Position numbers and translations under genes: made by a program | In this document: positions 1 through 5,716 of the stretch, piece after piece | Position numbering within the stretch: position 1 is the first letter of the stretch | Layout of the letters: every line of letters starts with the position of its first letter | The notes under the pieces: model-generated | Told to the model about the DNA's origin: nothing | What the model saw: only the letters and a program-made list of their open reading frames with translations | Databases searched by the model: none | Origin: Desulfobacterales bacterium | GTDB taxonomy: Bacteria > Desulfobacterota > Desulfobacteria > Desulfobacterales > JAFDCJ01 | Direction: 5' to 3' | DNA length: 6,963 nt | NCBI GenBank assembly: GCA_029932495.1 | Contig: JAOZPY010000056.1 | Span: 1 to 6,963 of the forward strand

Positions 1-1
1 G

Positions 2-1075
2 ATGATTCTGGCCGACCACGGCGCCCGGGTGATCGCCATTGAAGACAAACGGTTTCTGGCCGACGGCCTTTTTTTCAACTCGATCAACCGCAACAAGGAA
101 CATATGTCCCTCAATCTAAGCGGAGAACAGGGTAAAGAAATTTTTTCCCGCCTGGTCGAAAAGGCCGATGTGGTCATGGAAGGATTTCGTCCCGGGGTTG
201 TGGACCGGCTAGGGGTGGGCTACGAGGACGTGCGCAAGCTCAACCCGCAAATCATCTACTGCTCGATCACCGGCTACGGGCAAAACGGCCCTTTTCGCGA
301 CCGTGTCGGCCACGACGCCAATTATCTGAGCTATGCGGGGGTGCTCAACCTCATCGGTGAAGCCGGTCGCCCCCCCTCCATTCCGGCGGTCCAGTTCGCC
401 GACATTGCCGGCGGGGGCATGAACGCCGCTATTGGCATTCTGCTGGCCCTGTTTTCCCGTGAAAAAACAGGCCAGGGCCAGTACATCGATATTTCCATGA
501 CCGACAGCATGGTGGGCTTTCTGCCGACCGCCCTGTTTTTCAAACAGCTGACCGGCCAGGAGCCAGCCCGGGGCAACAGCATGCTTTCGCACCGCTATGC
601 CTGTTATAACACTTATGAAACGGCCGACGGCAAATATCTCTCCATCGGCGCGGTGGAAAATCGCTTCTGGAAGCAATTGTGCGAAATCCTCGGCGTTCCC
701 GAGTATGCACAACTGCAGTATGATGACGCGCACCGCAAAAAAATCATCGCTTCCCTGCGCGATATTTTTAAGCAAAAAACCCTGGCCGAGTGGGATGCCA
801 TCCTGGCCGATAAGGATATCTGCTGGGGAAAGGTTCAGAGTCTGGCGGAAGTACTGGATGATCCGCTTTTCCGGGAAAGGCAAATGGTGGTGGAAGCCAC
901 GGATGCAGCCGGCAAAACCTCCAAGACCCTGGGGGTTCCGGTCAAACTGAGCGCAACCCCGGGCACCATCCGCAGCGCACCGGTTGAATTCGGTGCCAGC
1001 ACCACGACCATTCTCCAGGAACTGGGGTATAACGAAGGCGATATCAAAAAGCTGGCTGATGACGGGGTCGTTTGA
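2..1075 (+). CDS. CaiB/BaiF family acyl-CoA racemase or CoA-transferase, 5' partial
   Basis: This is a class III CoA-transferase-fold protein (CaiB/BaiF family), cut by the window's left edge; 357 residues are visible. The Met at base 2 is probably internal, since family members carry about 20 more N-terminal residues. Known alpha-methylacyl-CoA racemases use a His/Asp pair and a Glu (H126, D156, E241 in the mycobacterial enzyme). Here His104 lies in GHDANYL, Asp134 in ADIAGGG and Glu219 in IGAVENRF, with the same 30- and 85-residue spacing. That favours a racemase epimerising 2-methylacyl-CoA over a plain CoA transferase, although substrates in this family are hard to predict. CoA-binding-fold motifs such as EGFRPGVVDRLG (60-71) and SITGYGQNGP (88-97) are intact. 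It lies 48 bp upstream of kbl and could be co-transcribed with it, but no pathway link is obvious. The family call is very secure; the racemase call is moderate. Confidence 0.9.
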   Translation: MILADHGARVIAIEDKRFLADGLFFNSINRNKEHMSLNLSGEQGKEIFSRLVEKADVVMEGFRPGVVDRLGVGYEDVRKLNPQIIYCSITGYGQNGPFRDRVGHDANYLSYAGVLNLIGEAGRPPSIPAVQFADIAGGGMNAAIGILLALFSREKTGQGQYIDISMTDSMVGFLPTALFFKQLTGQEPARGNSMLSHRYACYNTYETADGKYLSIGAVENRFWKQLCEILGVPEYAQLQYDDAHRKKIIASLRDIFKQKTLAEWDAILADKDICWGKVQSLAEVLDDPLFRERQMVVEATDAAGKTSKTLGVPVKLSATPGTIRSAPVEFGASTTTILQELGYNEGDIKKLADDGVV

Positions 1076-1123
1076 ATTTCAACATAATAACGTTAAGGTG
1101 GACCTTTATTTCAGGAGGCGACC

Positions 1124-2311
1124 ATGTATGGCAAGTATCGTCAGAAATTAAAACACCAGCTGGAAGAAATCACTGCGTCCGGGCTGTACAAATCCGAACG
1201 GCACATTACGTCCGCTCAGCAGTCACGCATCAGCGTCGCAGACAGGCAGGTGCTCAACATGTGTGCCAACAACTATCTCGGCCTGGCGGACAATAAACAA
1301 ATCATCGCTGCGGCCAAACGCGGCTTGGACGAGCGCGGCTTCGGCATGGCATCGGTGCGTTTTATCTGCGGCACCCAGGACATCCATAAGCAGCTGGAAG
1401 AAAATATCAGCGATTTTTTGGATACAGACGATACCATCCTTTACTCATCATGCTTTGATGCCAATGCCGGGCTGTTCGAAACCCTGCTCACCGAAAACGA
1501 TGCCGTCATCTCAGATGCCCTGAATCATGCCTCGATCATCGACGGCATTCGTCTATGCAAGGCCGCGCGCTATCGCTATGCCCACGGGGACATGCAAGCG
1601 CTCAAAGAATGTCTCCAAAGGACCGACGACGCCGAAACCCGGCTGATTGCCACCGACGGTGTTTTCAGCATGGACGGCGATATCGCCAAATTGGATGACA
1701 TCTGTGAACTGGCGGACGAATACGATGCCATGGTAATGGTGGATGACAGCCATGCCACGGGTTTCACCGGGCCCACGGGACGCGGCACCCCGGAGCTTCA
1801 TGGGGTCCAGCAACGCGTCGATGTCATCACCTCCACGTTGGGCAAGGCACTGGGAGGCGCCTCGGGAGGGTTTACCACCGGACGGGGCGAAATCATCGAA
1901 CTGCTGCGGCAGCGCTCCCGACCTTACCTGTTCTCCAATTCTGTGGCCCCACCCATTGTGGCCGCCGCTTTAAAAACTCTTGATTTACTGCAAGAATCCG
2001 ATGCGGCCCGTAAAAAACTGGAAGCCAACACCCGCTTTTTCAGGGAGCATATCACAAAAACAGGATTTGCCATCAAGGCCGGTACCCATCCCATCGTACC
2101 GATCATGCTCGGCGATGCCGGACTCGCCCAGCAAATGGCCGCCCGCCTGCTGGATGAAGGGGTTTATGCCATCGGCTTCTTTTACCCGGTGGTCCCAAAA
2201 GGGCAGGCCCGCATCCGGGTACAGATTTCCGCGGCCCATTCGCAGGAAGATCTGGAGTTTGCAGTGAAAAAATTTGCCAAGGTCGGCAAAGAACTGAAGG
2301 TGATTACATAA
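1124..2311 (+). CDS. kbl: Glycine C-acetyltransferase (2-amino-3-ketobutyrate CoA ligase)
   Basis: This cytosolic PLP enzyme of the alpha-oxoamine synthase family cleaves 2-amino-3-ketobutyrate with CoA into glycine and acetyl-CoA, the second step of threonine breakdown. The 395 residues match the usual length of about 398 and align with the E. coli protein from end to end. Diagnostic blocks are CANNYLGLA (48-56), ASVRFICGTQ (76-85), YSSCFDANAGLFETLL (107-122) and SDALNHASIIDG (130-141, with His135 stacking on PLP). VDDSHATG follows (Asp207 and His210 contact the cofactor), then STLGKALGGASGG with Lys241 as the Schiff-base lysine. RSRPYLFSNS and GFFYPVVPKGQARIR complete the fold. The ATG is supported by AGGAGG at 1113-1118, five bases upstream. 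tdh follows on the same strand after 184 bp, the same order as the E. coli kbl-tdh operon. No active-site residue appears to be missing. Confidence 0.98.
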   Translation: MYGKYRQKLKHQLEEITASGLYKSERHITSAQQSRISVADRQVLNMCANNYLGLADNKQIIAAAKRGLDERGFGMASVRFICGTQDIHKQLEENISDFLDTDDTILYSSCFDANAGLFETLLTENDAVISDALNHASIIDGIRLCKAARYRYAHGDMQALKECLQRTDDAETRLIATDGVFSMDGDIAKLDDICELADEYDAMVMVDDSHATGFTGPTGRGTPELHGVQQRVDVITSTLGKALGGASGGFTTGRGEIIELLRQRSRPYLFSNSVAPPIVAAALKTLDLLQESDAARKKLEANTRFFREHITKTGFAIKAGTHPIVPIMLGDAGLAQQMAARLLDEGVYAIGFFYPVVPKGQARIRVQISAAHSQEDLEFAVKKFAKVGKELKVIT

Positions 2312-2314
2312 AGA

Positions 2315-2458
2315 AATGGATTCGATTTTAAAAAAATTAGCACCAGGATTAACAGGATATAACAAATATTTTATTTCTCTGGTTTCCAAAGGAAACCCAA
2401 AAAAACCAACAAATCCTGTTAATCATGTCCAGTTTTAATAATTAAAACCGAATCCATT
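2315..2458. repeat. Nested inverted-repeat element between kbl and tdh
   Basis: Three concentric inverted repeats fill this spacer. The outer arms are 2315-2331 and 2442-2458 (17 bp, 16 complementary). The middle arms are 2347-2358 (GATTAACAGGAT) and 2413-2424 (ATCCTGTTAATC), 12 bp and perfect. The inner hairpin is GGTTTCC at 2381-2387, an AAA loop, then GGAAACC at 2391-2397. The left middle arm also contains two CAGGAT units nine bases apart. The element begins three bases after the kbl stop and ends about 25 bp before the tdh ribosome-binding site, so the message would carry it as a long folded RNA. It has no ORF and no clear target-site duplication. It could be a MITE-like or REP-like insertion, an mRNA-stabilising structure or an attenuator. 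The symmetry is seen directly; the function is not known. Confidence 0.8.
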
Positions 2459-2495
2459 CATTATTCTTCTTCAAAAATTTATAAGGCACAATCCC

Positions 2496-3533
2496 ATGAA
2501 GATGAAAGCGCTGGTCAAGGCCAGTCCGGAGCCGGGCATCTGGCTGCAGGAGGTGCCGGTGCCGGAAATCGGCATCAATGACGTGCTGATTAAAATTCAC
2601 AAAACCGCCATCTGCGGCACTGACATTCACATATACAACTGGGACGCCTGGGCCCAAAAGACAATTCCGGTGCCCATGCACGTCGGCCATGAATTCGTCG
2701 GCACCATTGCCAAAATCGGCGACAACGTACACGACTTCAAGCCCGGTGATGTGGTTTCCGGTGAAGGGCACGTGGTCTGCGGGCACTGCCGCAATTGCCT
2801 GGCCGGACGCCGGCACCTGTGCATGAACACCAGCGGAGTGGGAGTGAACCGACCCGGCGCCTTTGCCGAGTATTTGAGCCTCCCGGTGACCAATGTGTGG
2901 TACTGCGATCCGAATATCCCGCTGGACATCCTGGCCTGTTTCGATCCGTTCGGGAATGCCACCCACACCGCACTTTCCTTTGACGTGCTCGGTGAAGATG
3001 TCCTGATAACCGGAGCCGGCCCCATCGGTTGCATGGCTGCCGCCATTGCACGCCATGCCGGCGCCCGGCACGTGGTGGTCACCGACGTCAATCCCTACCG
3101 CCTGAAACTTGCCCGCAAACTGGGGGCCACCCTGACGCTTGATGTGCGCCATGAAAAAATCGAAGATGTTCAGAAAAAATTGGGCATGAAAGAGGGCTTT
3201 GACGTAGGCATGGAAATGTCAGGCAGCCCGGAAGCCTTGCAGGCGATGCTGCCCAACATGTGTCACGGCGCAAAAATCGCCCTGCTGGGGATTCTTCCTT
3301 CAGACACGGCCATTGATTGGGACCTTGTCGTCTTCAACGGATTGACCATCAAGGGAATCTACGGCCGCGAGATGTATGAAACATGGTACAAAATGACAGC
3401 GATGATCCAGTCGGGGCTGGACATCACACCGGTGATCACCCATCGGTTTCATTATAGTGAATATAAGCAAGCATTCGAAGTGATGCGCTCGGGAAAATCC
3501 GGCAAGGTGATTTTGTCCTGGGTTGAAGACTGA
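2496..3533 (+). CDS. tdh: L-threonine 3-dehydrogenase
   Basis: This zinc-dependent medium-chain dehydrogenase oxidises L-threonine with NAD+ to 2-amino-3-ketobutyrate, the substrate of the Kbl encoded just upstream. At 345 residues it is close to the usual 341-343. The catalytic zinc site is Cys40 in AICGTDIHIYNWD, with His65-Glu66 in HVGHEFVG. The structural zinc lobe has Cys95, Cys98, Cys101 and Cys109 in VCGHCRNCLAGRRHLC. TSGVGVNRPGAFAEYL (112-127) and ACFDPFGNATHTAL (147-160) are typical of bacterial Tdh rather than of generic alcohol dehydrogenases. The Rossmann motif is GAGPIG (173-178), and Asp197 in VVTDVNP fits NAD+ preference. The first ATG is chosen because AAGG at 2483-2486 lies nine bases upstream; a second ATG two codons later is possible. 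The gene ends before a strong hairpin terminator. Confidence 0.98.
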   Translation: MKMKALVKASPEPGIWLQEVPVPEIGINDVLIKIHKTAICGTDIHIYNWDAWAQKTIPVPMHVGHEFVGTIAKIGDNVHDFKPGDVVSGEGHVVCGHCRNCLAGRRHLCMNTSGVGVNRPGAFAEYLSLPVTNVWYCDPNIPLDILACFDPFGNATHTALSFDVLGEDVLITGAGPIGCMAAAIARHAGARHVVVTDVNPYRLKLARKLGATLTLDVRHEKIEDVQKKLGMKEGFDVGMEMSGSPEALQAMLPNMCHGAKIALLGILPSDTAIDWDLVVFNGLTIKGIYGREMYETWYKMTAMIQSGLDITPVITHRFHYSEYKQAFEVMRSGKSGKVILSWVED

Positions 3534-3601
3534 AAACGTACCCGTCGACCATCAATTTTAAAAAGAGATCGCTTCCTAATTGAATCGGAAAGGGCCCTAA
3601 T

Positions 3602-3642
3602 AAAAAAGGCGTGCCGACATCAAGTGCCGACACGCCTTTTTT
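3602..3642. terminator. Bidirectional rho-independent terminator between tdh and csp
   Basis: A perfect 12-bp stem pairs AAAAAAGGCGTG (3602-3613) with CACGCCTTTTTT (3631-3642), closing a 17-nt loop. On the + strand it is followed by a T-rich run to 3650, which suits termination of the kbl-tdh transcript. On the - strand the A-run becomes a U-run after the same GC stem, which suits termination of the convergent cold-shock gene ending at 3658. The loop region holds a direct repeat of TGCCGACA (3612-3619 and 3625-3632), which also overlaps the right arm of the stem. Confidence 0.9.
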
Positions 3643-3657
3643 GTTTTTTTACCGAGT

Positions 3658-3858
3658 CTAGCTTACCGTGACGTTCACTGCAGACGGCCCCTTGGGCCCC
3701 TGCTCGATATCGAAAGTGACTTCATCGCCTTCCTGCAAGGATTTGAACCCTGATCCGTTAATGCCTGAATGATGAACAAATACGTCCGGGCCGTCCTCCT
3801 GGGCGATAAACCCGTAACCTTTTTTGTCGCTGAACCATTTGACAGTTCCGTTGGCCAT
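3658..3858 (-). CDS. Cold-shock domain protein, CspA family
   Basis: This 66-residue single cold-shock domain protein has the usual size for the family and binds single-stranded RNA or DNA through a five-strand OB fold, acting as an RNA chaperone or transcription antiterminator. The RNA-binding motifs are KGYGFI (RNP1, residues 13-18) and VFVHHS (RNP2, residues 26-31). The N-terminal GTVKWFSDKKG and the C-terminal QEGDEVTFDIEQGPKGPSAVNV are canonical. The ATG is supported by an AAGGGAGGG ribosome-binding site (complement of 3866-3874) seven bases upstream. The gap of about 250 bp to the upstream HD-domain gene on the same strand, with a hairpin in it, suggests its own promoter and a longish leader, as cold-shock genes often have. 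I could not define that promoter. The stop lies next to the terminator shared with tdh. Whether it is cold-induced cannot be read from the sequence. Confidence 0.97.
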   Translation of the reverse strand: MANGTVKWFSDKKGYGFIAQEDGPDVFVHHSGINGSGFKSLQEGDEVTFDIEQGPKGPSAVNVTVS

Positions 3859-4004
3859 TTTGACACCCTCCCTTCTTAAAAGTTCTCATAGTCCCATACT
3901 TCCGGATGCCTTCATGACAAATGGATCTTTCCTTCAGAATGAAACCGCCCTGCCGCTAAAACAGGTCTTTAATGATTGCCCTAAATGATAACTTTTTTTC
4001 AAGT

Positions 4005-4034
4005 AAAATCAAGCAATTTATTTTGCTTGATTTT
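4005..4034 (-). terminator. AT-rich hairpin, probable terminator after the HD-domain gene
   Basis: A perfect 12-bp inverted repeat pairs AAAATCAAGCAA (4005-4016) with TTGCTTGATTTT (4023-4034) around a 6-nt loop. It lies about 70 bp past the stop of the HD-domain gene as read on the - strand, where the stem ends in UUUU. It probably terminates the HAD-HD transcript before the separately expressed cold-shock gene. The stem is AT-rich and the U-tract short, so it may be leaky, or it may instead be an operator or leader element for the cold-shock gene downstream. Confidence 0.55.
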
Positions 4035-4106
4035 CAAACAGTTATATAATTTTAAAGGTACTTCTCAAAATAATTGCGGTCGGCCCGCGTAATATCCATT
4101 TTGCTT

Positions 4107-4682
4107 TTACTGGGCGCACTTATCATCACCCGCCCTGATGAGCCCTTCGAGCTCGGCCGGTGAAAATTCCAGATGGCTGAATATTCGATCTTCCAGGGTC
4201 TTCGTTTTTTCCCACAGTCGGAAAATTCGCTGCCGGTGCCCGGCATTGCGCGCATAGCGCTGCAGAATATATTCCAGGCGCTTGTTCAGGCCCACGATTT
4301 TATCGTGCAGCACCCGTTTGTCAGCATAATTGATAATGGCCGTTTCACTCAGCATCCCGTCAGCGGGATATTCATCCAGTTTCACGTGCTGCCGTATCAG
4401 TTCGCCGATTTCCGGATATCCCTGCTGCGCCATGAACCGGCCACCGGTCAGGGCATGGTTTTCACCGGTGTCAAAACTGCGGGTCTTGGTGATATCGTGC
4501 AACAGGGCAGCAGCCCGAATCAATTCGCAATTCAGATCATGGTTGTTGCGGTTCAGTTCTTCGGCCAAAAAAAGCGCCACCCGGCAAACTTGGAGCGAAT
4601 GGGCCACGATATGGTCCATCATCTGCATCTCGCCCATCATTTGCAGGCACTGCTCATGTGTCGGTATTTTCGGATATTTCAT
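4107..4682 (-). CDS. HD-domain metal-dependent phosphohydrolase
   Basis: This 191-residue soluble protein consists of one HD domain, a metal-dependent phosphohydrolase fold found in phosphatases, nucleotidases and cyclic-nucleotide phosphodiesterases. The metal ligands are in order: His28 (VAHSLQVCRVALFLAEEL), His62-Asp63 (RAAALLHDITKTRS), His76 (ENHALTGGRFM), His99 (IRQHVKLDEY) and Asp121 (IINYADKRVLHD). The set looks complete, so catalysis is likely, but the substrate cannot be predicted. A basic C-terminal stretch, roughly 132-165, probably forms helices. The ATG at 4682 is preferred because GAGGTGG lies nine bases upstream. An in-frame TTG at 4700 would add six residues, overlap the previous gene's stop and swallow that ribosome-binding site. 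It begins 14 bp after the HAD-family gene on the same strand, so the two are very probably one operon. I cannot assign a specific gene name. Confidence 0.9.
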   Translation of the reverse strand: MKYPKIPTHEQCLQMMGEMQMMDHIVAHSLQVCRVALFLAEELNRNNHDLNCELIRAAALLHDITKTRSFDTGENHALTGGRFMAQQGYPEIGELIRQHVKLDEYPADGMLSETAIINYADKRVLHDKIVGLNKRLEYILQRYARNAGHRQRIFRLWEKTKTLEDRIFSHLEFSPAELEGLIRAGDDKCAQ

Positions 4683-4691
4683 TCGCCCATT

Positions 4692-4698
4692 CCACCTC
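4692..4698 (-). promoter_or_regulatory. Ribosome-binding site that fixes the HD gene start
   Basis: GAGGTGG on the - strand, nine bases upstream of the ATG at 4682. It overlaps the TGA stop of the upstream HAD gene, a layout typical of translational coupling. It argues for the ATG over the in-frame TTG at 4700. Confidence 0.7.
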
Positions 4699-5485
4699 AA
4701 GCCAGCAACCCCGCCACCATCTCAGAAAAACCGTATCCCCCTTCCCCTTTTGTCACCCAGGCAGGATCATGGGCCATCTGTCCTTTAAACTGCAAGATGT
4801 TGGCCACCCCCACCCCGTGGGGAAAATAGGCGAACATGGGGCTGTCGTTGGGAGAGTCGCCGATGAAAATCACCTGCCGCCGGATTTCGTCCAGTGGGAA
4901 GTTAAAGACCTCCTCAAACAGCAGCCGGGTCATGGTGAGTTTATCGTAATCGCCAAACCAGCCGTTAACATGGATGGAGCTGACCTTGGCCCGGGCGCCG
5001 GCATTTTCAAAATAACGGACAATGGCATCGATAGCTTCCGGCGGCAGCCGGGGAACATCCTCACAAAAATCAATGGCCAGATCCGCCTCCCGGTAAGCCT
5101 GATCGGCTGATACCCGGCAGCCGGGAACTTTTTGCAATATTTCCTGTTTGATCGTTTCCAGCCGGCGACGATCCATCAGACGCTGTTTTTCCGGTTTTGC
5201 ATAACGCCGTTTCATCTTGCGCAAATGATCATCGTAGCGAAAATAAAAGGCGCCGTTTTCACCCACCAGCCCGTCGACGGGCCACATCCGGGCAATGTGG
5301 TCGCACCAGCCGGCCGGCCGGCCGGTGATGGGGATAATGCGTATGCCCGCACCCTTCAACCGCTCCATGGCTGTAAAAACAACGGCCGGAAGCCGCCCGT
5401 TGTTCGTCAAGGTGCCATCTATATCGGTAAGCACATAAGCGATGTTTTTCTTGTCAGCAGCCGGAAACTGGTCGAAGGGTTTCAT
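4697..5485 (-). CDS. HAD superfamily hydrolase, subfamily IIB (Cof/SPP-like phosphatase)
   Basis: This 262-residue cytosolic phosphatase-like protein has the haloacid dehalogenase fold. Motif I is LTDIDGTLTNNG, with nucleophile Asp21 and acid/base Asp23. Motif II is PITGRP with Thr54, motif III is Lys182 in GDYDKLTM, and motif IV is GDSPNDSPMF with Asp210 and Asp214. The long segment between motifs II and III (about 60-180, including GLVGENGAFYFRY and HVNGWFGDYDK) is a C2-type cap, as in Cof-like and sucrose-phosphate-phosphatase-like enzymes. Such enzymes dephosphorylate sugar phosphates or related small molecules; the substrate here is unknown. An in-frame TGA lies directly before the ATG, so no longer start exists. 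No convincing ribosome-binding site is visible, because a heptanucleotide tandem repeat occupies the leader. The HD-domain gene follows after 14 bp. A (CCGG)4 run encodes the residues around motif II. Confidence 0.92.
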   Translation of the reverse strand: MKPFDQFPAADKKNIAYVLTDIDGTLTNNGRLPAVVFTAMERLKGAGIRIIPITGRPAGWCDHIARMWPVDGLVGENGAFYFRYDDHLRKMKRRYAKPEKQRLMDRRRLETIKQEILQKVPGCRVSADQAYREADLAIDFCEDVPRLPPEAIDAIVRYFENAGARAKVSSIHVNGWFGDYDKLTMTRLLFEEVFNFPLDEIRRQVIFIGDSPNDSPMFAYFPHGVGVANILQFKGQMAHDPAWVTKGEGGYGFSEMVAGLLA

Positions 5486-5492
5486 TCAATAA

Positions 5493-5525
5493 GGGTTCAA
5501 GGTTCAGGGTTCAGGGTTCAGGGTT
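5493..5525. repeat. Heptanucleotide tandem repeat GGGTTCA, about 4.7 copies
   Basis: Four consecutive 7-bp units (5493-5499, 5500-5506, 5507-5513, 5514-5520) plus a partial GGGTT follow the consensus GGGTTCA, with one substitution in the second unit. The array ends eight bases upstream of the HAD gene's ATG (5485, - strand), so it probably lies in that gene's leader, where a ribosome-binding site would be expected. A TAAAAT box on the - strand (complement of 5526-5531) directly abuts it and could be a -10 element, but I find no well-spaced -35. Confidence 0.85.
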
Positions 5526-5625
5526 ATTTTATTGCATAATGGCCCACGACAATCAAGTCCTTGTAAAACCTGTTGACTTTGGCGATCTGCTTGGCTAAGG
5601 AGGGCGAATCGGGGATGATTGAAGC

Positions 5626-5647
5626 TCCCTGCAGCAAGCTGCGGGGA
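5626..5647. repeat. REP-like GC-rich hairpin in the divergent spacer
   Basis: TCCCTGCAGC (5626-5635) pairs with GCTGCGGGGA (5638-5647) through ten base pairs, one of them a T-G wobble, closing a two-base gap. The compact GC-rich stem resembles bacterial repetitive extragenic palindromes. It lies about 70 bp upstream of the DHH gene. There is no good T-run, so it is unlikely to be a terminator. REP identity is inferred from shape alone; only one copy is in the window. Confidence 0.5.
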
Positions 5648-5703
5648 ATGCGCTCGCAGGCTGGTTCAAGCTGCCGACGGTAAAGGTGTAAACAGCGTAT
5701 AAC

Positions 5704-5709
5704 AAGGAG
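5704..5709 (+). promoter_or_regulatory. Ribosome-binding site supporting a TTG start
   Basis: AAGGAG seven bases upstream of TTG at 5717. The next in-frame ATG (5741) has no comparable site, so the TTG is the better start for the DHH protein. Confidence 0.75.
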
Positions 5710-5716
5710 TGACGAA

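Noticed and set aside
2381..2397. Inner hairpin of the kbl-tdh spacer as a kbl terminator
   Set aside because: On the + strand it is followed by C and an A-run, not a T-run, so it is not a standard intrinsic terminator for kbl.
3876..3925. TTGTCA / TATGGG promoter for the cold-shock gene on the - strand
   Set aside because: The -10 matches only half the consensus; not strong enough to annotate.
4683..4700. TTG at 4700 as the start of the HD-domain protein
   Set aside because: It would put the good GAGGTGG ribosome-binding site inside the gene and has none of its own; the ATG at 4682 is better placed.
4173..4829. 218-residue + strand open frame over the HD and HAD genes
   Set aside because: It is antisense to two genes with complete catalytic motifs and has no plausible protein features.
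5573..5601. TTGACT as the -35 box of a promoter for the DHH gene
   Set aside because: The hexamer is good, but no acceptable -10 lies 16-18 bases downstream (TAAGGA is a poor match).
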